Source: JBHELB01 sp041859045 (GTDB lineage: Bacteria > Hydrogenedentota > Hydrogenedentia > Hydrogenedentales > SLHB01). From it: a stretch of DNA of 64,000 nt. Numbering within the stretch: position 1 is the first letter of the stretch; each line of letters starts with the position of its first letter. This document shows positions 7,505 to 16,029 of this stretch, piece after piece. The position numbers and the translations under genes are program-made. The notes under the pieces are model-generated. The model saw only the letters and a program-made list of their open reading frames with translations, made no database searches and had not been told where the DNA came from. The stretch spans positions 1 through 64,000 of the forward strand of contig JBHELB010000064.1 of assembly GCA_041859045.1 (NCBI GenBank), given 5' to 3'.

Positions 7505-8589
7505 ACGCGCAAAAACAACATAGGACCACCTCCGAAGAAGGATTTCGGCGCGACGCGACCATGACTGAAACCATCAAAGTCAAGTGCCTTATCGAAGAGC
7601 TGGATATAGCCAAAAGCCTGCTTATGCGTGGTTTCGGCGAATTGCAGGAGATAAGGATGGGAAATGACTGCTATCACCTGCCTCAACAGCTCTTGGCCAG
7701 TGGCTTAGAACGACTGATGAAGTGTTACTTCTGTCTCGTCTTTGAGGCGAAAAACGGGCACTTTCCAGACCCTCAATTCCTTAAGGATCTTGGACATGAC
7801 CTTGACAGGCTGCTCCAAATCTTGAGAGACGACTACTACAACGACGGCAACCGCCCGCTCCTGCGTGACGATCAAAGTTTCCTGCGTGACGATAAACATC
7901 TGCACACAATAATACATATCCTGTCAGAATTCGGAAAGAAAGCCCGGTACTATAACCTGGATGTCGTCACGGGGAACAAGAAACAAGCAATCGATCCGAA
8001 AGAAGAATGGGAGCGGTTGGAGCGTGAGTTGCTAGATCCCATACCCTATCCAGCTGCTGACTCCATGGAGGCGCGCCATCGGGATTACTATCCCCGGGTC
8101 AATGCAGCAATTATCTCCAAGCTCGAACGGTTGCTGAGAGCAGTTGCCATGCAATTCACGTTAGGCAACCACGGCGGTAGGCTCCTACAGATGTCCTCCA
8201 TCCTCACACCTTTCCTGACTCTGAGAGACCATGAGTTCGGCACAACGGACTACCGCCCCACGGTTGAGAAGACCAAAGCTTCTTGGGTGAAACGTAGCCG
8301 AGAAGAAGTGATGAACGGCAAATGGCCAACACGAGTGGTGTCCAGAGCGCAAGATGACAAGGACTGGCCCTTCCGCTTCGACGAGGTCATCTTGGAGTGC
8401 CGCGACACATTCTTCTGCATCATAAACATCGAGGATTACGATTTCGCTCTGAATGGCGCGGCCAGTAGTCGGTTCAACCTTCCCTTCCCCCACGACGCAG
8501 GCGTAGCCATTCTCGGTAAGTCTGTAGGACCGTTCATCGAAATGGCTCACGATCTCTCCAATCGGAATAGAACCGGAGGTAGGTCATGA
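7501..8589 (+). CDS. unknown protein embedded in the type I RM operon (possible HEPN-like helical N-half)
   Basis: 362 codons from ATG 7501, overlapping dinD by four bases; ATG 7561 is an alternative start. I do not recognise a family. The N-terminal half is helical, with LLASGLERLMKCYF followed by GHDLDRLL, a pattern reminiscent of HEPN-type helical bundles, but the diagnostic Rx4-6H motif is not clear. The C-terminal half is mixed strand/helix with aromatic residues (WPFRFDEVILECRDTF). No membrane segment or signal peptide. Its junctions with dinD and hsdS are both ATGA overlaps, so it is co-translated with the restriction system. Confidence 0.7.
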   Translation: MNAQKQHRTTSEEGFRRDATMTETIKVKCLIEELDIAKSLLMRGFGELQEIRMGNDCYHLPQQLLASGLERLMKCYFCLVFEAKNGHFPDPQFLKDLGHDLDRLLQILRDDYYNDGNRPLLRDDQSFLRDDKHLHTIIHILSEFGKKARYYNLDVVTGNKKQAIDPKEEWERLERELLDPIPYPAADSMEARHRDYYPRVNAAIISKLERLLRAVAMQFTLGNHGGRLLQMSSILTPFLTLRDHEFGTTDYRPTVEKTKASWVKRSREEVMNGKWPTRVVSRAQDDKDWPFRFDEVILECRDTFFCIINIEDYDFALNGAASSRFNLPFPHDAGVAILGKSVGPFIEMAHDLSNRNRTGGRS

Positions 8590-9929
8590 CCCGATGGAAG
8601 ACGTATCCCAACTACAAGGACTCTGGCATCGTATGGCTTGGCGACGTGCCGGACCATTGGGAAGCCGTCCGACTGCGTTTTCGAGCGGAAACCAACCCAA
8701 GCAGATCCGAAGTCAACGGTTCTCCGAGCACTCTTGACGTATCATTTGTCCCGATGGAATCGGTTCATGAATATGGCGGATTGACACTTGACCAGACACG
8801 CCCTCTTGCCGAAGTAGCCACGGGCTACACTTACTTTCGAGATGGAGACATCCTCACCGCGAAGATCACGCCTTGCTTTGAGAATGGGAAAGGCTCAATT
8901 GCTGCTGACCTTGTTAACGGACTTGGATTCGGAACGACCGAACTTCATGTGCTACGACCGCACCCCGAGTTGGACGGACGCTTCCTGTTCTATGTGACAA
9001 TCAGTCACGCATTTCGGAACCTTGGCGCAGCCGAGATGTACGGCGCTGGTGGGCAAAAACGCGTCCCAGAGGACTTCATAAAGGATTTTCGGCAGCCATG
9101 TTCCTCGCTCGACGAACAACGCGCCATTGCTGCGTTTCTTGACCGGGAAACTACACGGATTGATGGGTTGATTGAGAAGAAGCAGCGGCAGATCGAACTT
9201 CTCCAGGAGAAGCGCGCCGCCCTCATTTCTCACGCCGTCACCAAAGGCCTCAACCCCAACGTCAAAATGAAACCCTCCGGCATCGAATGGCTGGGCGATA
9301 TTCCGGCACATTGGGAACGGAAACGCCTCAAACATGTCACTTCGCACATTGTTGACTGCATTCATGCAACACCGGATTACATTGAAGATGGAGCCTATCC
9401 CGCTATTCGTACAGCGGATGTCAGCCCAGGAAGACTGGACCTGGGAAATGCCCGTCGTGTTGGTGAGGAAGTATTCAATCGACAAATATCGAGATTGAAG
9501 CCACGAGCAATGGACATCGTCTACAGCCGTGAAGGGGAGCGTTTCGGGATGGCGGCGCTTGTACCTCCTGGTCGCGAGATCTGTATTTCCCAACGAATGA
9601 TGCTGTTTCGCGTATCCTCTAAAGTCGTGGTGCCCGATTTCCTGATGTGGCAACTCAATGCTTCGACCGTATACCGGCAGGCCGAACAGGATGTGAACGG
9701 TGCCACTTCGCCACACGTGAATGTTGAGACGATTCGGAATTTCTGGTTGGCAGTGCCGCCCATCCAGGAGCAACGAGCTATTGCGAACACGATTTCGTTC
9801 GGAGCGCAACACGCGGACAAAACATCCGAGCGGATTCAGAAGAGCATCGAAAGACTCCGCGAGTACCGCACTGCGCTCATCTCGGCCACGGTAACGGGCA
9901 AGATCGATGTGCGCAAGGAGGGCATCTGA
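8586..9929 (+). CDS. hsdS: type I restriction-modification specificity subunit HsdS
   Basis: 447 residues with the two target-recognition domains of HsdS. Each half starts with the same landmark, SGIVWLGDVPDHWE near residue 12 and SGIEWLGDIPAHWE near 233, showing the internal duplication. The halves are separated by the conserved coiled-coil spacer (RIDGLIEKKQRQIELLQEKR), and the second half closes with a similar helix ending ALISATVTGKIDVR. It sets the bipartite DNA sequence read by the complex. Both ends overlap their neighbours. A decayed copy of its last codons lies 1.2 kb downstream at 11120-11230. Confidence 0.92.
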   Translation: MTRWKTYPNYKDSGIVWLGDVPDHWEAVRLRFRAETNPSRSEVNGSPSTLDVSFVPMESVHEYGGLTLDQTRPLAEVATGYTYFRDGDILTAKITPCFENGKGSIAADLVNGLGFGTTELHVLRPHPELDGRFLFYVTISHAFRNLGAAEMYGAGGQKRVPEDFIKDFRQPCSSLDEQRAIAAFLDRETTRIDGLIEKKQRQIELLQEKRAALISHAVTKGLNPNVKMKPSGIEWLGDIPAHWERKRLKHVTSHIVDCIHATPDYIEDGAYPAIRTADVSPGRLDLGNARRVGEEVFNRQISRLKPRAMDIVYSREGERFGMAALVPPGREICISQRMMLFRVSSKVVVPDFLMWQLNASTVYRQAEQDVNGATSPHVNVETIRNFWLAVPPIQEQRAIANTISFGAQHADKTSERIQKSIERLREYRTALISATVTGKIDVRKEGI

Positions 9930-11116
9930 TGCTTCTCTTTTGGAGAATCAGATATCTCGACTCGCGAAATAAGCAACTCAAGGACCGCGATTTGGCTCTC
10001 GATACCACCACGCTCGACGCGGTAAGCAAGGCAGCGATTGAAGTGATCTGCGAGCGTGGAAATTCCGTGGATAGGCGTATTCTTCGGTTTCGTCACCTAT
10101 TTCGCGAAGATGTTCCGACCGAGGAATTGAACGATCTCTGCCTCCGTTCCCGCGGCATGAATTCGTTTTCGCTCGTTGACTACGTTGAGGATGAGACCGG
10201 TATGGAGCTTACTCCCCAAAGGTTTGGGTTTCTCCTCACGGGAAATGAAAAGGCGGTGGTATTTCCATCGCGTATGAGGCCGCATGATATTGAATATGCC
10301 CTTTCCGACAAAGAGCCAATTCATATGGATGATGTTTCGTTAACGGATGAACAGTGCCGTGTACTGGGTTACTTCACGCGAGACCTACACGAAATGCTGG
10401 CGGCCGCCTTCTTAAGAGACGGGCGGCACGCGCTTGACGGCAACGGCATGTCCTTGCAAAGCACCACTGGGAAGGAAGAGGTGGGTTCCTTCGTCATGAT
10501 CTTTAGGCGGTTGTATATGCAGGATGAACCTGGAAGTTTCATCAAGGCTCTGGTCACATTTAACGAAGGCTTTTCGGGGTATCCCATAACTAAGTGGGTT
10601 ATGGCGCACGGATGCACGTATAGGAAAGAACTGGATCAACCACCAAGCTTCTTTCCCTTCCCGCCATATAAGGCGCTGCCATTCACACAGAAGCGCTTGA
10701 TAGACGTGTTTCTATACACGGAATACGCACACCAACCAAATGAGAGACGTGAAAGACAGTACAGGGAATGTCTGGCTGCTGTCGACGGAAAAAAGGGAGC
10801 GCTGACGTGGCTGTTTCTGTCTGAGATTCAGAGGTGCGCCGCACATATGACAAACGTGGGCAGGGTCATCGCCCATCTCTTTGACGGCTACTGCAAGGGT
10901 CACAAAGTGTTTGCGGAAGTCCTCCCATCCATGGCTGCAGAGCATCCCGGATTGGGAACGCTTGAAAAAGAGTGTGAAAAGCGGGCACGTGTTTTTGAGG
11001 AGAAGGTGAAGGAGGTTGCGCACGCGAAATGGGAGTCCGCGGGCCGGCCTCCGGGTGGTTCATGCAGATTCACCTGGGAGGCTCAGAAAGAACTGGCAGA
11101 AGCGTTACAAATGTAG
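9929..11116 (+). CDS. unknown protein between hsdS and an hsdS-tail remnant
   Basis: 395 residues; the start overlaps the hsdS stop by one base (TGATG). I do not recognise a family. It appears soluble, with no signal peptide or convincing membrane segment. Visible features are an acidic/aromatic N-half (SLVDYVEDETGMEL), a conserved-looking proline/phenylalanine patch (PSFFPFPPYKALPF), and a charged C-terminal helix (EKECEKRARVFEEKVKE). It separates intact hsdS from a second hsdS 3' end, suggesting it entered or was captured by recombination at hsdS. It may be a defence accessory, but nothing in the sequence shows an activity. Confidence 0.65.
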   Translation: MLLFWRIRYLDSRNKQLKDRDLALDTTTLDAVSKAAIEVICERGNSVDRRILRFRHLFREDVPTEELNDLCLRSRGMNSFSLVDYVEDETGMELTPQRFGFLLTGNEKAVVFPSRMRPHDIEYALSDKEPIHMDDVSLTDEQCRVLGYFTRDLHEMLAAAFLRDGRHALDGNGMSLQSTTGKEEVGSFVMIFRRLYMQDEPGSFIKALVTFNEGFSGYPITKWVMAHGCTYRKELDQPPSFFPFPPYKALPFTQKRLIDVFLYTEYAHQPNERRERQYRECLAAVDGKKGALTWLFLSEIQRCAAHMTNVGRVIAHLFDGYCKGHKVFAEVLPSMAAEHPGLGTLEKECEKRARVFEEKVKEVAHAKWESAGRPPGGSCRFTWEAQKELAEALQM

Positions 11117-11119
11117 GAG

Positions 11120-11230
11120 ATGAAAAGATGGACAGTAGTTATCCCGGCAGTGGTAACGGGCAATATCGATCTGCGAGAAGAAGTGGAAGGCGCGACAAGC
11201 CGCCAAGTCGCAAGTGTGGCCATGTTATGA
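11120..11230 (+). pseudogene. HsdS C-terminal remnant
   Basis: A 36-codon frame includes VVIPAVVTGNIDLREEV, which parallels the end of intact HsdS (ALISATVTGKIDVRKEG). At DNA level GTAACGGGCAATATCGAT here matches GTAACGGGCAAGATCGAT at the end of hsdS with one mismatch. It is the tail of a second hsdS gene or a duplication. The rest of the gap up to 11332 shows nothing else recognisable. Confidence 0.65.
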
Positions 11231-11332
11231 GGATACTCTGCAGTTTCGCGTCTTCGCGTGAGAGGATAATGCGGGAGGCTTGGCGCGTTATAATGGTGTC
11301 TAGCACACAGAATGTGGTCGAGGCATGGTGAA

Positions 11333-12490
11333 ATGGACCGAGTAGCTGTACATCCTGACTTCTTCGAGTGGGCGCTGGCGCGTTCGCGGAAGAGCCCTGC
11401 CGATGTGAAAAAGCGGCAGCCCTGCAAGCATGTCGAAGCGTGGCTTAGGGGGGAAACCCAACCGACCATAAACCAGTTGCGGGATTTTGCCCAGGCCACC
11501 GCAACGCCTTTCGGCTATTTCTTCTTGCCCGCGCCGCCCGAAGAACCCCTTCCGATTCCAGATTTCCGGACGCTGTCGCCGGAGACGGTGCGGCGGCCGA
11601 GCGCAGACCTCATCGAGACGATCCGGACGATGGAGCGCCGCCGGGATTGGCTTCGGGATGTGCTGATAGAAGAAGAAGCCGAGCCGTTGGGTTTTGTTGG
11701 CAGCGCCCGGTTGAGCGATCCCCCGGAAAGTACAGGCCGGGAAATGCGGCGTATCGTGGGCCTTGAAGATGGCTGGGCGAATACGGTACGCACGTGGACC
11801 GACGCCGTGAGCGAGCTGCGCCGCATCATCGAAAGGCTCGGCGTCGTGGCGGTGATCAACGGCGTAGTGGGAAACAACACACACCGGAAACTGGATGTGG
11901 AAGAATTCCGGGGTTTTGCCCTGTGCGATGCCTACGCACCGGTGATCTTTGTAAACGGCGCCGATTACAAATCGGCACAGATGTTCACCCTGGCCCACGA
12001 ACTGGCGCACCTCTGGCTGGGCCGGGAAGGGATTTCGGGTTTTGAGGGCCTTATTGCGGGCGGAAGCGATGTGGAGAAGTTCTGCGACGCCGCCGCGGCC
12101 GAGTTCTTGGTTCCCGCACAAGCATTGCGCGCGCTCTGGCCGCAGGTGGCCCGTCGCGAGGATATGTTCCAGGATATTGCGCGTCAATTCAAAGTGAGTC
12201 CAATTGTGGCCGCGCGCCGGGCTTGGGATCTGCGCCTAATCGGCCGGGATCACTTCTTCCGGTTCTACCGTGAATACAGGGCCGAAGAACATCGGAAGAA
12301 GTCCACGGGGGCAGGCGGCGGGGACTTCTACAATAACCAGAACACGCGTGTTGGCGAGCGTTTTGCCTCGGAAGTCATTCGGGCAGCGAAGGAGGGCCGG
12401 ATACCGTTCCGCGAAGCATATAGTCTGACAGGTCTTTACGGAGCCGCGTTTAAGAACTATGTTCAGCACCTGGGGTTCGACATGCTATGA
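11333..12490 (+). CDS. XRE/ImmA-IrrE-type metallopeptidase-domain protein (candidate antitoxin)
   Basis: 385 residues from ATG 11333 (GAGG upstream at about 11319; a further in-frame ATG lies at 11312). The N-terminal 60 residues form a degenerate XRE-like domain (WALARSRKSPADV, WLRGETQPTINQLRDFA). A central ImmA/IrrE zinc-peptidase domain has the HExxH motif in TLAHELAHLWLG. In phage-derived and toxin-antitoxin loci such proteins cleave repressors or act as antitoxins. It overlaps the downstream PIN-like gene by four bases, matching the common ImmA/IrrE + DUF4411 pair. Zinc ligands are intact. Confidence 0.85.
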   Translation: MDRVAVHPDFFEWALARSRKSPADVKKRQPCKHVEAWLRGETQPTINQLRDFAQATATPFGYFFLPAPPEEPLPIPDFRTLSPETVRRPSADLIETIRTMERRRDWLRDVLIEEEAEPLGFVGSARLSDPPESTGREMRRIVGLEDGWANTVRTWTDAVSELRRIIERLGVVAVINGVVGNNTHRKLDVEEFRGFALCDAYAPVIFVNGADYKSAQMFTLAHELAHLWLGREGISGFEGLIAGGSDVEKFCDAAAAEFLVPAQALRALWPQVARREDMFQDIARQFKVSPIVAARRAWDLRLIGRDHFFRFYREYRAEEHRKKSTGAGGGDFYNNQNTRVGERFASEVIRAAKEGRIPFREAYSLTGLYGAAFKNYVQHLGFDML

Positions 12491-13005
12491 GTGGAAAAGG
12501 CCGCTATCTGATCGACTCCGACGTCTTTATCCAAGCGAAGAACCAGCATTATGCATTCTCGATCTGCCCGGGGTTCTGGGATTCCCTCATTGGGCACTTT
12601 CATGCTGGGCACGTCTTCAGTATTGACGAAATACGAGAAGAACTACTACGCGGTGATGATGAGGAGGACCTGGTCTGCTGGGTAAAGGGTAAACTACCCA
12701 GAGAATTCTTTCTCCCAGTGCGCGAACAAAATGTCTCCAATTCCTATGGTGAAATTATGCTCTGGGTTCAACGTAACACGCAGTTTCTAGATTACGCTAA
12801 AGCCAAGTTCGCCACAGAAGCGGATGGATGGCTGGCCGCCTACGCAAGGGTGCATGGCTACATAGTGATCACGGGCGAGCAATTTCGGCCTGACGTCAAA
12901 AGCAAAGTCCCGTTGCCGAATGTGTGCAAGCAGTTCGATGTTGAATGCCGGGATGTGTTTCAGATGCTTCATGACTTGAACATACGCTTCGAATGGAAGG
13001 GATAG
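12487..13005 (+). CDS. DUF4411 PIN-like protein (candidate RNase toxin)
   Basis: 172 residues starting with YLIDSDVFIQAKN, the first acidic motif of PIN-like nucleases, with further acidic positions in FSIDEIREELLRGD and DGWLAAYARV. DUF4411 proteins are predicted toxins coupled to XRE/ImmA-type antitoxins, and this gene overlaps such a partner by ATGA. It lies nine bases before hsdR, so a predicted toxin-antitoxin pair sits inside the restriction operon, where it could guard against loss of the system. Nuclease activity is inferred from family. Confidence 0.8.
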   Translation: MSGKGRYLIDSDVFIQAKNQHYAFSICPGFWDSLIGHFHAGHVFSIDEIREELLRGDDEEDLVCWVKGKLPREFFLPVREQNVSNSYGEIMLWVQRNTQFLDYAKAKFATEADGWLAAYARVHGYIVITGEQFRPDVKSKVPLPNVCKQFDVECRDVFQMLHDLNIRFEWKG

Positions 13006-13014
13006 GGGTATACC

Positions 13015-16000
13015 ATGCCCGGACACCATACCGAATACGCCTTTGAAACCGCTGTTGAGGAGAGTCTCTCGTCCTCTGGCGGCTATGCGCGTGGCGACAG
13101 CGGCTCTTTCGATCTGGAGCGCGCATTGTTCCCCGGCGATATTTTGGCGTTCATCCAGTCAACACAGCCAAAAGAGTGGGCGTATCTGGAAGGCGTACAG
13201 AAGGACAAGGCCGCGGAAGCGCTGCTCGACGATCTCTGCCGCGCATTGAATTCGGATCATGAGGGCTGCCTGTCGGTTCTACGGCATGGGTTCAAGTGCT
13301 TTGGCAAGCTCTTCCGCGTTGCCTATTTCGCCCCGGCGAGTGGGATGAACCCCGAAACGCAGCGTCTCTATGCGAGCAATTGCCTTACCGTAATTCGACA
13401 ACTGCGGTACTCGGCCAAGCACAGCAACACGCTCGACGTGACGCTGGCTCTGAACGGCATTCCCGTGGCCACGTTGGAACTCAAGAACCCGATGACCGCC
13501 CAGACCTGGCGGCATGCAGTCACACAGTATAAGAATGATCGGGACCCGGCCGATCTCATTTTCCAATTTCGGAAACGCACGCTCGTTCATTTCGCGGTGG
13601 ATACGGACGAGGTGTATATGGCCACACGCCTGTCGGGAGCAAAGACGCGGTTCTTGCCGTTCAACCGGGGATGCGCGGGCGGCGCGGGCAATCCAAAGAA
13701 TCCTCATGGATACAAGACCGCGTTCCTGTGGGAGGAGATCCTGGAACGTCGCAGCTTCCTTGATATTCTTGGCCGCTTCATGCACCTGCAAATCGAGGAG
13801 AAACGCCTCGGCGGAAGAGGGATCAAGCGCGAGACGCTTATTTTTCCGCGCTATCACCAGTTGGATTGCGTTCGCCGGTTGGTGGCGGATGCGCGGGGCC
13901 GCGGCGCGGGCACGAATTACCTTGTGCAACATTCCGCCGGAAGCGGAAAGTCTAACTCCATCGCTTGGCTGGCCCACCGCCTTGCCAGTCTTTATGACGA
14001 AAATGATGAGAAGGTCTTCGACTCCGTTATCGTCGTGACCGACCGAGTGGTGCTCGACCAGCAACTCCAGAACACTATCTATCAGTTCGAGCACAAACAG
14101 GGTGTCGTGAACAAGATAGACGTCAATTCCAGCCAGTTGGCCGACGCCCTTGCGGCAGGCGCGCCCATCATTATCACGACGCTTCAGAAATTCCCGTTTG
14201 TTACAGAGAAAATGGGCACGCTCCCGAAGCACCGGTACGCGGTCATCGTTGACGAAGCGCACAGCTCGCAGGGAGGCGAGACGGCCACGGAACTCAAGGG
14301 CGTGCTGGCTGCGCCGATTCTTCGCGAGGAAGCCGCCGAATATGCCGCACGGGAAGGATTGGTTGACTATGAGGAAGAAATCCTCAAGACCATGGCGAAG
14401 CGTGGCAGACAGCCTAACATCTCGTTTTTTGCCTTCACCGCGACGCCCAAGTACAAGACTCTCGAAGTTTTCGGCACGCCGGGCGAAGACGGAAAACCTT
14501 TGCCTTTCCATCTTTACAGCATGCGTCAAGCCATTGAAGAAAGCTTCATCCTTGATGTGTTGAAGAACTATACGACGTACAAGACCTACTATCGGCTGAT
14601 AAAGGCCGCTGAGGATGATCCAAAAGTCGAAAAACGCAAAGCGGCCAGAGCGTTAGCGCGCTTTATGAGTTTGCATCCGCACAATATCGCGCAGAAGACG
14701 GAGGTGATGGTGGAGCATTTCCGCCATTTCACCATGCACAAGATTGGGGGACGCGCAAAGGCAATGGTGGTTACGGCAAGCCGGTTGCACGCGGTTCGAT
14801 ACAAACAGGCCTTTGACAAGTACATTGCCGAAAAGGGCTACAAAGGCATCAAGACACTGGTGGCCTTCTCGGGCACAGTGAACGATCCCGATGTGGCTGG
14901 TGCGGACTATACGGAAGTGGGTATGAATCGCGGCATCCGAGAAAAGGAACTTCCCGAGCGTTTTGCCACGGATGATTACCAAGTGTTGCTGGTTGCAGAG
15001 AAGTATCAGACCGGCTTTGATCAACCCTTGTTGCACACCATGTACGTGGATAAGCGCCTGGACGGAATCCAGGCCGTGCAGACCTTGTCCCGTTTGAATC
15101 GGACCTGTGTGGGCAAGGAAGACACGTTCGTGTTGGATTTCGTAAACGAGGCGGATGAGATCCTGGCCGCATTCCAACCCTTTTATGAACAGACGGTTAT
15201 TGGCGAACGTGCCGAACCGCAGCAACTTTACGAACTTCAGGCAAGATTGGACGCGCAGCAAGTCTATCATAAGACGGAAGTCGATGAATTCTGCAGGGTA
15301 TTTTACCTCCCCAGACAAAGACAGACCTCTGCCGACCATGCGCGCATGAACGCGTGTATCGATCCTGCTGTCGTTCGATTTACCAAACTGGAAGAGGAAC
15401 CTCGCGAGGAATTCCGAAAAGCGCTTGTGGCCTACCGTAACCTGTATTCCTTCCTTTCTCAGATAATCCCATTTCAGGACACCGACCTCGAGAAGCTCTA
15501 TTCGTATATCCGTTTTCTCCTGGCCAAGCTGCCGAAGGGCGGCCATGGCCCAAACTATAACTTCGACGACGATGTGTCGCTGAAGTACTATCGCCTTCAG
15601 AAGATCAGCGAAGGCGCCATCACGCTGCAACCGGGGAAACAGGAACCTGTTGCCGGCCCAACGGCCGTTGGGACCAGTGTCGACCAGGGAACGGAAATTG
15701 AACTCTCCCGGCTCATTGACCTCCTCAATGAACGCTTTGGTACCGATTTCAAACCAGGGGATCAATTGTTCTTTGAGTCCATCAGGGAAGATGCAACCGC
15801 CGACAGCGCCCTGCGCCAGGCAGCCCTTGCGAATACGATGGAGAATTTCGGTTATGTCTTCCGTAAGGCGCTAGAGGGCCTCTTCATCGACAGGATGGAT
15901 CAGAACGAAGAGATCACCGCAAAGTTCATGAATGAGGAGCGGTTCCGAGATATAGTGAGTCAACACCTCTTGGAGGATGTCTACACCCGAATCCGCGGAG

Positions 16001-16029
16001 AAGCTGAGATGTCCACACTGACGCAATGA
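13015..16029 (+). CDS. hsdR: type I restriction endonuclease subunit HsdR
   Basis: 1004 residues. The N-terminal PD-(D/E)XK nuclease is seen in LDVTLALNG with ELK at 155-157. The superfamily 2 translocase follows: Walker A region HSAGSGKS at 306-313, DEAH box in VIVDEAHSS, and FAFTATP (motif III). The C-terminal helical domain binds the methylase. The protein drives ATP-dependent translocation and cleavage of unmodified DNA. Its stop overlaps the jetA start by four bases, directly joining the restriction operon to Wadjet. All catalytic motifs are present and length is normal. Confidence 0.93.
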   Translation: MPGHHTEYAFETAVEESLSSSGGYARGDSGSFDLERALFPGDILAFIQSTQPKEWAYLEGVQKDKAAEALLDDLCRALNSDHEGCLSVLRHGFKCFGKLFRVAYFAPASGMNPETQRLYASNCLTVIRQLRYSAKHSNTLDVTLALNGIPVATLELKNPMTAQTWRHAVTQYKNDRDPADLIFQFRKRTLVHFAVDTDEVYMATRLSGAKTRFLPFNRGCAGGAGNPKNPHGYKTAFLWEEILERRSFLDILGRFMHLQIEEKRLGGRGIKRETLIFPRYHQLDCVRRLVADARGRGAGTNYLVQHSAGSGKSNSIAWLAHRLASLYDENDEKVFDSVIVVTDRVVLDQQLQNTIYQFEHKQGVVNKIDVNSSQLADALAAGAPIIITTLQKFPFVTEKMGTLPKHRYAVIVDEAHSSQGGETATELKGVLAAPILREEAAEYAAREGLVDYEEEILKTMAKRGRQPNISFFAFTATPKYKTLEVFGTPGEDGKPLPFHLYSMRQAIEESFILDVLKNYTTYKTYYRLIKAAEDDPKVEKRKAARALARFMSLHPHNIAQKTEVMVEHFRHFTMHKIGGRAKAMVVTASRLHAVRYKQAFDKYIAEKGYKGIKTLVAFSGTVNDPDVAGADYTEVGMNRGIREKELPERFATDDYQVLLVAEKYQTGFDQPLLHTMYVDKRLDGIQAVQTLSRLNRTCVGKEDTFVLDFVNEADEILAAFQPFYEQTVIGERAEPQQLYELQARLDAQQVYHKTEVDEFCRVFYLPRQRQTSADHARMNACIDPAVVRFTKLEEEPREEFRKALVAYRNLYSFLSQIIPFQDTDLEKLYSYIRFLLAKLPKGGHGPNYNFDDDVSLKYYRLQKISEGAITLQPGKQEPVAGPTAVGTSVDQGTEIELSRLIDLLNERFGTDFKPGDQLFFESIREDATADSALRQAALANTMENFGYVFRKALEGLFIDRMDQNEEITAKFMNEERFRDIVSQHLLEDVYTRIRGEAEMSTLTQ

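Noticed and set aside
13279..14529. 416-codon minus-strand frame opposite hsdR
   Set aside because: Shadow of the HsdR nuclease and helicase coding sequence; no protein-family features.
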